Of a stretch of 29,952 bases of DNA, positions 16,098 through 24,730 are shown piece after piece. This stretch comes from Clostridiales bacterium. GTDB taxonomy: Bacteria > Bacillota > Clostridia > Christensenellales > Aristaeellaceae. Location: NCBI GenBank assembly GCA_012522875.1, contig JAAYJP010000195.1:1-29952 (forward strand). Direction: 5' to 3'. The translations under genes were made by a program, and so were the position numbers. Below the pieces are notes generated by a model. The model searched no databases. It saw only the letters and a program-made list of their open reading frames with translations, and was not told the DNA's origin. How positions within the stretch are numbered: the first letter of the stretch is position 1; each line of letters begins with the position of its first letter.

Positions 16098-16657
16098 TTT
16101 ATCTCCGGTTGGCCTGGGAGTTCGTTCAGATCGGATTGTTTGCCGTTGGCGGCGGCATGGCCACCCTGCCCTTCCTGCAGCGTCTGGGAGAGCGCACCGG
16201 CTGGTTTGACCAGCAGCTTATCACCGACATGATCGCGATCTCCGAATCCACGCCGGGGCCCATCGGCATCAACATGGCCACCTTTGTAGGCTACAATACC
16301 GCGGGGGTTTTGGGCGGTATCGTGGCCACTTTGGCCGAAATCCTGCCTTCAATCATCATCTTGGTGCTGGTGTCCAAATCCCTGGCACGCTTCAGCTCAA
16401 GCCGGTATGTGGCATACGCGTTTTACGGCCTGCGCCCGGCCGTTACGGGCTTGATTGCAGCGGCCGTGGTGAGCGTATTCAGGACGGCCGTTTTAAACAT
16501 TGGCCTCTACCAGCAGACCGGGCTGCTTCCGGACCTGATCAGCCTGAAATATTTATTGTTCTTCACCATCATGCTGGTGAGTATCAGGAAATACAAAAAG
16601 AGCCCTGTCCTTTATATCGCCATTGCAGCTGTTGCAGGGATCGTATTGAAATTTTAG
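16094..16657 (+). CDS. Chromate-family transporter, C-terminal-type half (split ChrA)
   Basis: This 187-residue membrane protein is the second CHR domain: FAVGGGMATLPFLQRL, SESTPGPIGINMATFVGY and several hydrophobic helices. I start it at ATG 16094, which overlaps the stop of the first half. A longer open frame from 15911 is only a shadow read over the first half. It pairs with the preceding gene to form one heteromeric transporter. The gamma-glutamyltransferase upstream and the acyl-ACP thioesterase 42 nt downstream suggest one operon. Confidence 0.88.
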   Translation: MIYLRLAWEFVQIGLFAVGGGMATLPFLQRLGERTGWFDQQLITDMIAISESTPGPIGINMATFVGYNTAGVLGGIVATLAEILPSIIILVLVSKSLARFSSSRYVAYAFYGLRPAVTGLIAAAVVSVFRTAVLNIGLYQQTGLLPDLISLKYLLFFTIMLVSIRKYKKSPVLYIAIAAVAGIVLKF

Positions 16658-16699
16658 CTTGGGATTCCCGGAAATCAAGGGAACAGAAGGAGTCAGCTG

Positions 16700-17455
16700 A
16701 TGGATGTGCAGGTCATCCAGCGCCTGCTGGAATCTGGCGAGTGCGACCGATATGGTTACTGGAAACCCAACGCCGTCATGCTGTTCATGCAGGAGCTGGC
16801 GGGATTGCACGCCGCACGCCTGGGCACGGGCCGAAAAGACCTGGTGGACCTGCACCGGGTGGTTTGGGTGGTGGCCCGGCATGAAATGGTGATTGACCGC
16901 TACCCGGCAAGCGGCGATCTTATCGTGGGCAAGTCCTTCCCGACCCGGGCGCGCCGGGGTATCTACCCCCGCTTTTATGAAGTGAAGAATGAGGCGGGGC
17001 AGACGCTGGTGCGGGGCAGCAGCTTCTGGACCCTGGTGGATATCCATAGCCGCACCATGGCCCATGTGCCCGAAATATCAGCTGCTATGCCGGGCAACGA
17101 AGGCCTGGAGACCCCCCTGCCCTACCCGGGCGGCGCTCAGGAGCTTATGGAGGGGAAGAAAATCCTGTATCGATGGCAGCCCCTGTACACCGATATTGAC
17201 CGCAACGGCCATGTGAACAACTCCCGGGCAGCGGACTGGGCCCTGTGCTTCCTGAGCGAATGCGTTGACCTGAAGCGCCGTCCCATCCACACCCTCCGGG
17301 CAACCTTTCAAAAGGAGATTTTGCCGGAGGAGGAAGTGGAACTATTTTTCAGGTTCAAGGGCGATTCGTTTTCGCTGCGCTGCCAGCGGGACGGGCGGGC
17401 CTGTGTAACCCTGTCTGGCACGGTGTATGAAGAATATGAATACCCGAATATGTAA
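16700..17455 (+). CDS. Acyl-ACP thioesterase (FatA/FatB type)
   Basis: This 251-residue double-hotdog protein matches bacterial acyl-ACP thioesterases. The N-terminal hotdog includes DLHRVVWVVARHEM and the RGIYPRFYEV region. The second hotdog carries DIDRNGHVNNSRAADW, the conserved DxNxHVNN motif with the catalytic Asp, Asn and His. The enzyme would release free fatty acids from acyl-ACP in the cytoplasm. It follows the split transporter by 42 nt with an AGAAGGAG ribosome binding site. Its 3' end may overlap the next gene, depending on which start that gene uses. The link to its sulfur-related neighbours is not obvious. Confidence 0.9.
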   Translation: MDVQVIQRLLESGECDRYGYWKPNAVMLFMQELAGLHAARLGTGRKDLVDLHRVVWVVARHEMVIDRYPASGDLIVGKSFPTRARRGIYPRFYEVKNEAGQTLVRGSSFWTLVDIHSRTMAHVPEISAAMPGNEGLETPLPYPGGAQELMEGKKILYRWQPLYTDIDRNGHVNNSRAADWALCFLSECVDLKRRPIHTLRATFQKEILPEEEVELFFRFKGDSFSLRCQRDGRACVTLSGTVYEEYEYPNM

Positions 17456-17492
17456 ATATGACCCCAATTATATGATAAAGGATGCAGAAAAG

Positions 17493-18671
17493 ATGAGGCC
17501 GGAGAGAGAGCAATTATCAGCGCTCACCCATGGGTCTGAAAATTACTTTGGCCAGTTGGGTGCTGTTGCCCCGCCGGTGTTTTTCAGTTCCCTGCATGTG
17601 TTTCCCACCTTTGAGGAATACATGAAAGCCGCAACGGGAGTTGATGGGGGAGCCTATATCTATGGCCGCGTGTCCAATCCCACTGTGCGGCTTTTGGAAC
17701 AGAAGCTGGCGACGCTTGAACACGGGGAGGATGCCCTGGTGTTCTCCTCCGGCATGGCTGCGGCCACCAGCGCTATCCTTGGCACCTGCAAGGCGGGAGA
17801 CCACATCCTGTGTATGCGGGATTCCTACCGGCCTATCCATCGGTTTATGGCGCAAGTGGGGAAGCCGCGGCTGAACATGGACATCAGCCTTGTATCAGGC
17901 CAGGACCTTCAGGAAGTCCGGAATCAAATCCGCCCCAACACCCGCCTGATGATACTTGAAAGCCCGGCCACTTTCGTGTTTTCTGTGGTGGATTTGAAGG
18001 CCGTTGCTGATTTCTGCCGGGAGCGTGGAGTAAAGACCTATATGGACAACACCTGTGCCACGCCGCTGAACCAGAATCCGCTGGACCACGGCATTGACAT
18101 CGTAATGCATACCTTGTCCAAGTATATCGGCGGGCACAGCGACATGATCGGCGGCGCTCTGATTTCCCGGGACGGCGCATGGATCCATGATATGCGCCAT
18201 GGCGTCCGAGAATGGCTTGGCGGCATTCTGGGGCCCATGGAGGCATGGCTGGCCATTCGCGGGCTTCGGTCGCTGGCTGCACGGCTGGCTGCCCACGAGG
18301 GCACGGCGATGCAAGTTGCGCTGTTTCTGGAAAGCCACCCCAAGGTAAAGCGGGTGCACTACACTGGCCTTAAGTCCCATCCCCAGGCAAACCTGATTGT
18401 ACGGCAGATGCGCGGGCACACAGGGCTGATGAGCTTTGAACTGGACAGGCCGCCGGAGGACGCGGTGAAGATGATCAATGCCCTTAAGCTCTTTGGCAAG
18501 GGCTGTTCCTGGGGTGGATACGAAAGCCTGGCCCTTTGCCCGATGTATGGCGCTGGGGAGGAAGAGCTGATCGCTTCCGGCGTCACGCGGGGCCTCATCC
18601 GTATCCACTGCGGGCTGGAGGGAGCGGACAATCTGATTGCGGACCTGGCAGTGGCACTTGATATCATTTAG
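17493..18671 (+). CDS. PLP-dependent trans-sulfuration-family enzyme (gamma-lyase-like)
   Basis: This protein of about 392 residues is a Cys/Met-metabolism PLP enzyme of fold type I. It has YGRVSNPTVRLLEQKLATLE, the PLP-binding FSSGMAAATSA, YMDNTCATPLNQNPLDHG with the Asp that contacts the pyridine nitrogen, and the PLP Lys in HTLSKYIGGHSD (codon at 18120). This family includes methionine gamma-lyase, cystathionine gamma-synthase and lyase, and homocysteine synthase. I cannot tell them apart here. In-frame ATGs lie at 17427, 17436, 17472 and 17493; I chose the last because AAGGA precedes it by about 11 nt. The 17427 start would overlap the thioesterase by 29 nt and add 22 residues. It ends 4 nt from the convergent transporter gene. 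Confidence 0.88.
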   Translation: MRPEREQLSALTHGSENYFGQLGAVAPPVFFSSLHVFPTFEEYMKAATGVDGGAYIYGRVSNPTVRLLEQKLATLEHGEDALVFSSGMAAATSAILGTCKAGDHILCMRDSYRPIHRFMAQVGKPRLNMDISLVSGQDLQEVRNQIRPNTRLMILESPATFVFSVVDLKAVADFCRERGVKTYMDNTCATPLNQNPLDHGIDIVMHTLSKYIGGHSDMIGGALISRDGAWIHDMRHGVREWLGGILGPMEAWLAIRGLRSLAARLAAHEGTAMQVALFLESHPKVKRVHYTGLKSHPQANLIVRQMRGHTGLMSFELDRPPEDAVKMINALKLFGKGCSWGGYESLALCPMYGAGEEELIASGVTRGLIRIHCGLEGADNLIADLAVALDII

Positions 18672-18675
18672 GTTT

Positions 18676-19860
18676 TCAAAACACCAACTGATAAAGGAAG
18701 CCCAGCAGCCCACCCGCCAGGATCAGGTAGAAGGAATTGATCCTAAAGCGCAGGAGGGCCAGAAGGGATAAGGCTGCCAGAGCTGCTGTGAACCAGCCCG
18801 TGACAGAGGAGATGCCCAGCTTCACACTGACCACAGCCATCAGCGCCAGGGAGGCGGCATTGACACCGTCAAGGGCGGCGGAAAACCATTTGGACGCCCG
18901 TAGGCGGGGAATGATGGGGTTGAGGAAAAAGACCAGGACGAAGGAAGGCAGGAAGATGCCAGCGGTGGCGGCGGCAGCGCCGCCGTAGCCGCCCAGAAGG
19001 TATCCGATGAAAGTGGCGGTGGTAAAAACAGGGCCGGGGGTGAACTGGCCGACGGCCACCGCGTCAAGCAATTGCTGGTTGGTGAGGACGCCCAGGCGGG
19101 TCACAAATTCGCTCTCAAGGAAGGCCAGCAACACATAGCCCGAGCCATAGAGAAAAGCGCCAATCTTGAAAAAGGTGAAAAACAGGCCGGCTGTGCCTAT
19201 GGATGCCGCGCTGGTGCCCATGCTCAGCCCCGCAGCGGGAGGAACCAGCGGCGACATAAGGGGCACAGCGGCCAGACGGCCTGACAAATGGCTGCGGTTT
19301 TCAACCAGCATGACAATCGCACCAGCCAGCAGGAGCAGGGGGATTTCCGATATTCCCAACAGGTTCAGTCCAACGGCCAACACCGCGGCCCCCAAGGCCA
19401 GCGGGCCTTTGATAACCGTTTTACCCAGTCGCAGAAGCGCTTGAAGGATAACCGCCATCACCACCGGCTTGATGCCATCCATCACCCCGGTGAGTTCCCT
19501 CACCTGGCCATGGCGGGCGTAGAGCACAGCGAGTACCAGGACAGAGAGCGCCGCAGGCAGAATAAAGCACACGCCTGAAATCACAAGCCCTGCAAGCCCA
19601 CCCCGGGTGAAGCCCAGGTGAAGGGCCATTTCCGTGGAGTTGGGTCCCGGGATCAGGTTGGTGGCACCCAGGAAATCCATGAACTGCTCCCGGGCTACCC
19701 ACTTGCGCTTTTGAACCAGTTCCTCTTCCATCATGGCGATGTGGGCAGCCGGGCCGCCAAAAGCCACAATGCCCAGACGCAAAAAAACTGTGGCGATTTC
19801 CCGGTAACGCCGGTGGCGTTCAGGCAGGGGCAGGGCTTTTACATCAGGGTTTGAAAACAT
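18676..19860 (-). CDS. chrA: Chromate-family transporter ChrA (fused two-domain)
   Basis: This 394-residue membrane protein holds two CHR domains in tandem: FLRLGIVAFGGPAAHIAMME and GATNLIPGPNSTEMALHLGF in the first half, FFKIGAFLYGSGYVLLAFLE and VGQFTPGPVFTTATFIGY in the second. Long-chain ChrA proteins export chromate by proton exchange, and some family members may carry other oxyanions. I chose ATG 19860, preceded by AAAGGAG, rather than an upstream ATG at 19917 that would add 19 polar residues. It lies 109 nt downstream of phoR in the same direction with no clear terminator between, so it may be the tail of the phosphate operon. It is convergent with the PLP enzyme gene, 4 nt apart. Confidence 0.9.
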   Translation of the reverse strand: MFSNPDVKALPLPERHRRYREIATVFLRLGIVAFGGPAAHIAMMEEELVQKRKWVAREQFMDFLGATNLIPGPNSTEMALHLGFTRGGLAGLVISGVCFILPAALSVLVLAVLYARHGQVRELTGVMDGIKPVVMAVILQALLRLGKTVIKGPLALGAAVLAVGLNLLGISEIPLLLLAGAIVMLVENRSHLSGRLAAVPLMSPLVPPAAGLSMGTSAASIGTAGLFFTFFKIGAFLYGSGYVLLAFLESEFVTRLGVLTNQQLLDAVAVGQFTPGPVFTTATFIGYLLGGYGGAAAATAGIFLPSFVLVFFLNPIIPRLRASKWFSAALDGVNAASLALMAVVSVKLGISSVTGWFTAALAALSLLALLRFRINSFYLILAGGLLGFLYQLVF

Positions 19861-19969
19861 AGAAACTCCTTTGGTACAAGGTATGGCAGGAATATACCCC
19901 CTGTGTGCCCCGGACAAAGGGTAAAGCCGCCGTTTTTATGTCAGCATATATTGGTTTCTGTGGCCTGAT

Positions 19970-21634
19970 TCATGCCCCTTCTTCCCCAGGCTCAGGAAAA
20001 GCCACACGGATGGTGGTGCCCTGTCCAGGGGTGCTTTTCAGGGTGATGATGGCGCTGTGGTACTCTGCTGCGTGCTTCACGATGGAGAGCCCGAGGCCAG
20101 TGCCCCCGGTGGCTTTGGAGCGGCTTTTGTCTGTCCGGTAGAAGCGTTCAAAGATTTGGGACTGGTGCTGCGGCTCAATGCCGAATCCGTTATCAGACAC
20201 GGTGAGAACAGCGCCACGATTCTGGGCAGATACGATCACCTTCACGCTGCCGCCCGCCTGGTTATACTTGATGGCGTTATCGATGAGGTTTGAGCTGAGT
20301 TCATCCAGCAGCGTCCGGTCGCCCAGGACAAAGGCTTCTTCACCCTCGCAAGCCAGCGAGATGCCTTTGTCTTTGGCCGCCGGGAGCAGGGACTCACAGG
20401 CGGCCCGGGCTACATCGAAGAGGCCGACCCGCACATGTGCGCCTCCTGGAAAGCCTTCGTCCAGCCTGGACAGGCGAAGGATATCCTCCACCAGGGAGAG
20501 CATCCGCCGCCCTTCTTTCAGGATCACACCGCTGATGGCGGGAATGTCCTGCGGCATCACCATACCCTTGTCCATCATCTCGGCATAGCCGCAGATAGTG
20601 GTCGGCGGGGTGCGCAATTCATGGGAGACGTTGGCGGCGAAGCGCTTGCGAGTGGATTCGCCCTCCACCTTTTCTGTCTGGTCGCTGATAAGCAGCACCG
20701 CTCCCCGGCCATGGGGCACCCTGCTGGCTGAGAGCATATAGGTCTTTCCGCCGCGCCCCAACATACCAGTGGCGCAGCCTTTTTCCCTGAGTTCCGCCAG
20801 CAGCGTGAGCATCTCCTGGCGGCGATTCACCTCAGGCACCGTTTTCCCCAGCGCCCAGCGGCTGTCGACGCCCAGCATTTGGCAGGCGCTGTTGTTGATC
20901 AGGAGGATGCGCTGGTCCTCATCCATGGCGAGAAAGCCCTCCTGCATGCCGCCAAGCAGAACATCCAGCTCCTGGCGCCGTTCATCGAGGGTTTCCAACT
21001 GCCGGCGGTTCTGTTTGGCCTGTTCATCAATCCGGCGTGCCAGGGGTATCAGCTCTTCATACACAAGGCTGTCATCCGGCTTGTCCAAGTCCATTTCAAG
21101 GATGGGCTTAACCAGGAGCGAAGTGATCCGGGCAGCCAGAGGAAGGCATAGGATGAGAAGGGCCAATGTGCCGAAAATCTGCCAGGGCAGCATACTGCCC
21201 ATCATTTCCCGGCTGGCGCTTTCGGAGGCCGCCAGGCGCAGGACGGTGCCATCCTCAAGCCGGGTGGACACATAAATCAGATTGGCGCGCAGGGTGCTTG
21301 AGTATCGCACCGCGCTGCCATTGCCAGTTTTGAGAGCCTCTTCCACTTCTTCACGCTGGGCATGGTTATCCAGGTCCTCAAAGCCCGTGCTGTCAAACAG
21401 CACCGTGCCGTCCGGGGCAATGTGGGTAATCCGGGAGGTGCTGATCAACCTGCCAAACGCGTTTTCCGCCCCCAGGCTTTCCATCCGGGCGATAACCAGA
21501 GAGGCCTCCTCCCGCAGGCGTTTCATTACCTGATTGGGGATGACGGTGGAAACAATGCCAGCCAACAGCAGTGATGCCAGGGTTCCGAAAACCATGATCA
21601 AAGCGATGAAACTGATGAATATCCGTTTTCTCAT
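19970..21634 (-). CDS. phoR: Phosphate sensor histidine kinase PhoR
   Basis: This 554-residue kinase has two membrane helices (about 7-29 and 152-175) around an extracytoplasmic sensor region. A linker leads to a PAS-like domain (about 235-330, DEDQRILLINNSACQMLGV). The HisKA domain has phospho-acceptor His338 in VSHELRTP. The ATPase domain has SSNLIDNAIKYN, DNGFGIEP and GTGLGLSIVKH. After the His box the sequence reads RTPPTTI, where most family members have RTPLT. It lies 18 nt after phoB with a GCAGGGA site. PhoR phosphorylates PhoB when phosphate is scarce and is held off by PhoU and the Pst complex. Its place at the end of the pst operon supports this assignment. Confidence 0.92.
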   Translation of the reverse strand: MRKRIFISFIALIMVFGTLASLLLAGIVSTVIPNQVMKRLREEASLVIARMESLGAENAFGRLISTSRITHIAPDGTVLFDSTGFEDLDNHAQREEVEEALKTGNGSAVRYSSTLRANLIYVSTRLEDGTVLRLAASESASREMMGSMLPWQIFGTLALLILCLPLAARITSLLVKPILEMDLDKPDDSLVYEELIPLARRIDEQAKQNRRQLETLDERRQELDVLLGGMQEGFLAMDEDQRILLINNSACQMLGVDSRWALGKTVPEVNRRQEMLTLLAELREKGCATGMLGRGGKTYMLSASRVPHGRGAVLLISDQTEKVEGESTRKRFAANVSHELRTPPTTICGYAEMMDKGMVMPQDIPAISGVILKEGRRMLSLVEDILRLSRLDEGFPGGAHVRVGLFDVARAACESLLPAAKDKGISLACEGEEAFVLGDRTLLDELSSNLIDNAIKYNQAGGSVKVIVSAQNRGAVLTVSDNGFGIEPQHQSQIFERFYRTDKSRSKATGGTGLGLSIVKHAAEYHSAIITLKSTPGQGTTIRVAFPEPGEEGA

Positions 21635-21652
21635 CGGGTGCTTTTCCCTGCC

Positions 21653-22336
21653 TTATGCTTCCTGGCCTGTTTCGGCCAGTTTGTAACCAACGCCGCGCAC
21701 GGTCCGGACGCAACCCGCGCCCTGGCCGAGTTTGACCCTGAGAGTGCGCACATGCATGTCCACCGTCCGGGTGTCGCCGGCATAACCTGTGTCCCAGACA
21801 CTGTCAAGCAATTGATCCCGGGTGAACACCAGGCCAGGATTCAGCAAGAGGAAGTGGAGCAGGCGGAACTCCATGTTGGTTAGGGAGACCGGTGCGCCGG
21901 ATACCTTTACTTCACGGCGGCCCACATCCATCTCAAGGGGACCCAGGGCAAGGCGCTCCTGTCCATGTTCCTTTTCGCCCCGGCGCAGAACAGCGCGGAT
22001 CCGGGAGAGCAGTTCCATGACCCCAAACGGCTTTACGATATAGTCATCCGCGCCATTGTCCAATGAGCGGACCTTGTCCATCTCCGAGTTCTTGGCTGTC
22101 AGCATGATCACGGGGATGTGGCGGGTACGCCCGTCCCGGCGCATCTGGAGGAGCAGGTGCTCACCATCCATCCCAGGCAGCATCTGGTCCAAAAGCACCA
22201 GACTGGGAAGCCTTCGCGCAAGGGCCGCCTGGAACGCATTGCCGTCCTCAAAGCCCTCGGCCTCATAGCCAGCCTGCCTTAATGTGTACAGCAGAAGGTC
22301 TCTGATTGCCTGGTCGTCTTCCACGGAGTAAATCAT
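21653..22336 (-). CDS. phoB: Phosphate response regulator PhoB/PhoP
   Basis: This 227-residue OmpR-family regulator has a receiver domain with acidic pocket EDD (6-8), phospho-acceptor Asp50 in LLDQMLPGMDG, and the conserved Lys in DYIVKPF. A winged-helix DNA-binding domain follows (about 130-225, LTNMEFRLLHFL, DTRTVDMHVRTLRVKL, VRTVRGVGYKL). I chose ATG 22336, which overlaps the phoU stop by four bases, instead of an upstream ATG that would add 16 residues. It should bind the TTTAC-type repeats upstream of pstS and activate the whole operon, including itself. Whether it is named PhoB or PhoP is convention only. Confidence 0.93.
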   Translation of the reverse strand: MIYSVEDDQAIRDLLLYTLRQAGYEAEGFEDGNAFQAALARRLPSLVLLDQMLPGMDGEHLLLQMRRDGRTRHIPVIMLTAKNSEMDKVRSLDNGADDYIVKPFGVMELLSRIRAVLRRGEKEHGQERLALGPLEMDVGRREVKVSGAPVSLTNMEFRLLHFLLLNPGLVFTRDQLLDSVWDTGYAGDTRTVDMHVRTLRVKLGQGAGCVRTVRGVGYKLAETGQEA

Positions 22337-23004
22337 TGCAGCATCTCTCCCTTGTACTTCCCTGTGACCGCGTACTCCACCCATTCGGCTATGTTGGTGG
22401 CGTGGTCAGCGCTGCGTTCATAATACTTGGCAATCATCAGCATATCCAGCAGCTGCATACCATCGGCATGCCTCTGGGCGTTGCACTGGTCATTCATGAG
22501 CTTGATCAGCTCCCTTTTCACTTCGTCAAAGAGATTGTCCACGACATCATCACTTGCCACTACGGCCCGGGCCAGCTCAATGTCCCTGGTGACATAGGCG
22601 TCCACGGCCCGGCGCACCATGTTGGCTGTTTCCCTGGACATTTGCTGAAGCTGTGAAGGAAAAGGCAGAAGATTCCCTTCCACAGGCATGGTGATAATCT
22701 CTGCGATGTCTGATGACTGATCGCCAATGCGTTCCATGTCGGTGATCATTTTTAAGGCCGAGGAAATAAGCCGCAGGTCGCTGGCCACAGGCTGCTGCAT
22801 CAGCAGGAGGCGCAAGCACCTGCCCTCAATCTCTCGCTCCATCCGGTCGATTTCCTGGTCACCCTGCATGATGATCCGGGCGGCTGCCACATCCCGGCTG
22901 GCCATCAGTTCGCCCGCGTTCTCAATCGCCTGTTCAATGCGGCTGCCCATGGCAATCATCTCCTGGTTCAGCTCCAGCAACTGCTCATCAAATCTTCTGC
23001 GCAT
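22333..23004 (-). CDS. phoU: Phosphate signalling protein PhoU
   Basis: This 223-residue all-helical protein has the two PhoU repeats. The first includes MQQPVASDLRLISSALKMITDMERIGDQSSDIAE and the second LMIAKYYERSADHATNIAEW, with the conserved E/DxxxD metal-binding positions. PhoU links the phosphate transporter PstSCAB to PhoR and represses the regulon when phosphate is plentiful. It overlaps pstB by one base and phoB by four, so all are co-translated. The length is typical for the family. Confidence 0.95.
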   Translation of the reverse strand: MRRRFDEQLLELNQEMIAMGSRIEQAIENAGELMASRDVAAARIIMQGDQEIDRMEREIEGRCLRLLLMQQPVASDLRLISSALKMITDMERIGDQSSDIAEIITMPVEGNLLPFPSQLQQMSRETANMVRRAVDAYVTRDIELARAVVASDDVVDNLFDEVKRELIKLMNDQCNAQRHADGMQLLDMLMIAKYYERSADHATNIAEWVEYAVTGKYKGEMLQ

Positions 23005-23807
23005 CAGCCGAATCTCCCTGTGATGTAATTTTCTGTCCGCTCATCGGTGGGATTGGAAAAAAGGCGTGCCGTCTGGTCTATCTCTATCATTTCGCCAAGC
23101 AGGAAAAATGAGGTCAAATCGCTGATCCGGGCCGCCTGCTGCATATTGTGGGTCACGATGACCACAGTGTATTCGTTTTTAAGTTCCAGCACAAGGTCCT
23201 CAATCTTGGAGGTGGAGATGGGGTCAAGCGCGCTGGTGGGTTCGTCCATCAGCAGCACTTCCGGCTGCACAGCCAGGCAGCGGGCGATGCACAGGCGCTG
23301 TTGCTGTCCGCCGGAAATTGCCATGGCGCTTTTCTGCAGGTCATCCTTGACCTCATCCCACAGTGCGGCTTTTCTCAGGGCATTTTCCACAACAGCGTCC
23401 AACTTGAGTTTTCCCCGGACGCCATGGGTGCGGGGCCCGAAGGCAATGTTGTCATAGATGGTCATGGGAAAGGGGTTGGGCTTCTGGAATACCATGCCCA
23501 CGCGTTTGCGCAGGAGATTGACATCCATGCTGCCGGCGAAAATATCCTCATCGTCCAGCATCACCCGGCCTGTTAAGCGGCATCCGGGGATCAGGTCATT
23601 CATGCGGTTCAGGGATTTGAGCAGGGTGGACTTCCCGCAGCCGGAAGGCCCGATGAGGGCTGTAACCTGGCGTTCATGAATCTGCATGTTGATGTTTTTT
23701 AGCGCCTGGAGATTGCCATAAAAGAGGTCAACATTGCGGATATCAAATTTGATCCGGGACTCCTCCGCTGCGGTGACGGTTCTGCTGTTCTGGGCGAAGT
23801 TGGTCAT
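23004..23807 (-). CDS. pstB: Phosphate ABC transporter ATP-binding protein PstB
   Basis: This 267-residue ATPase has a Walker A motif GPSGCGKST, a Q-loop region MVFQKPNPFPMTIYDN that is characteristic of PstB, the signature ISGGQQQRLCIARCL, a Walker B VLLMDEPTSALDP and a switch His in IVTHNMQQA. It drives phosphate import together with PstC and PstA at the inner face of the membrane. It starts 5 nt after the pstA stop, with an AAAGG site inside pstA, and overlaps phoU by one base. Confidence 0.97.
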   Translation of the reverse strand: MTNFAQNSRTVTAAEESRIKFDIRNVDLFYGNLQALKNINMQIHERQVTALIGPSGCGKSTLLKSLNRMNDLIPGCRLTGRVMLDDEDIFAGSMDVNLLRKRVGMVFQKPNPFPMTIYDNIAFGPRTHGVRGKLKLDAVVENALRKAALWDEVKDDLQKSAMAISGGQQQRLCIARCLAVQPEVLLMDEPTSALDPISTSKIEDLVLELKNEYTVVIVTHNMQQAARISDLTSFFLLGEMIEIDQTARLFSNPTDERTENYITGRFG

Positions 23808-23812
23808 TGATT

Positions 23813-24730
23813 TCAGCCTTTCGTTGTGAGTTTTCCCGCGATGTACACTGAAAGCGCATTCATCAGCACCACCACCGCGAGCAGAACCACCGCTACCGCG
23901 AAGGATGCCCCGACGGCGCGGCCCTCCTCCTGGAGCTTGAACAGATGAACGGCCAGGGTCCGCCCCGAATCATACAGGCCTGCAATGCGGGTACCGGTGC
24001 CGGAAGTAAAGATGAGAGCTGCCGTTTCACCCGAGATACGGCCAATGGACAACAGCACCGCGGCCAGGATACCCGGCATAGCCACCGGCAGAACGATGCG
24101 GAGTGTGGTTCGCAATTTTCCAGCGCCCAGCCCGTAGCTGCCTTCCCGGTAACTCATCGGAACGCCCAGGAGGCTCTCCTCCGTTTGCCTGAGGATTAAG
24201 GGCAGCGTCATGGTGCCCAGCGTCAAAGCGCCTGCCAGCATGGAAATACCTATGCCCAGGGTGACTACAAACACCAGCATGCCAAAGAGCGCGTAAATGA
24301 TGGAGGGGATACCGGTCAGTGTTTCTGCTGTCACGCGGATGACCTTGACAAGTTTGCTGCCGGGCTTGGCGTATTCCGCCAGATAGATCCCCCCTCCTAC
24401 GCCCAGGGGGACCGAAAAGAGCAGGGACAGCGCCGTCATCAAGAGCGTGTTGATGATGGCAGGGAACATGGAGAGATTTTTGGAGTTGTATTTCAGGGCA
24501 AACAGTTGGTCCTTAAACTGCAATGCGCCATTTTCGTCCCTGAAGAAAAACTCGGGGACGCCGTTGACCAAAATATACAGGACGATGAGCATTAAAACAC
24601 CCATGGTCATCACGCCGGCCAGCCAGCAAAGCCACTTGAGCAGGACAGGGCCCCATGGTGTGCGTTTGCGTGTTGGCAAAGAGATATCGACTGTAATCCG
24701 GCTTTTCCCGGAGCCTGAACGGACACTCAT
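23813..24730 (-). CDS. pstA: Phosphate ABC transporter permease PstA
   Basis: This 305-residue permease has a polar N-terminal tail of about 30 residues, then six predicted membrane helices. The permease signature SYREGSYGLGAGKLRTTLRIVLP (the EAA-loop region that contacts PstB) and GRISGETAALIFT are typical of PstA. It forms the channel with PstC. Its start overlaps the pstC stop by four bases (ATGA). An extracytoplasmic segment at about 60-80 lies between helices 1 and 2, as in other PstA proteins. Confidence 0.95.
   Translation of the reverse strand: MSVRSGSGKSRITVDISLPTRKRTPWGPVLLKWLCWLAGVMTMGVLMLIVLYILVNGVPEFFFRDENGALQFKDQLFALKYNSKNLSMFPAIINTLLMTALSLLFSVPLGVGGGIYLAEYAKPGSKLVKVIRVTAETLTGIPSIIYALFGMLVFVVTLGIGISMLAGALTLGTMTLPLILRQTEESLLGVPMSYREGSYGLGAGKLRTTLRIVLPVAMPGILAAVLLSIGRISGETAALIFTSGTGTRIAGLYDSGRTLAVHLFKLQEEGRAVGASFAVAVVLLAVVVLMNALSVYIAGKLTTKG

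Noticed and set aside
19891..19917. Possible chrA promoter on the minus strand (TTGTCC, 15 nt, TATATT)
   Set aside because: The spacer is short and the -35 poor, so it is too weak to list.
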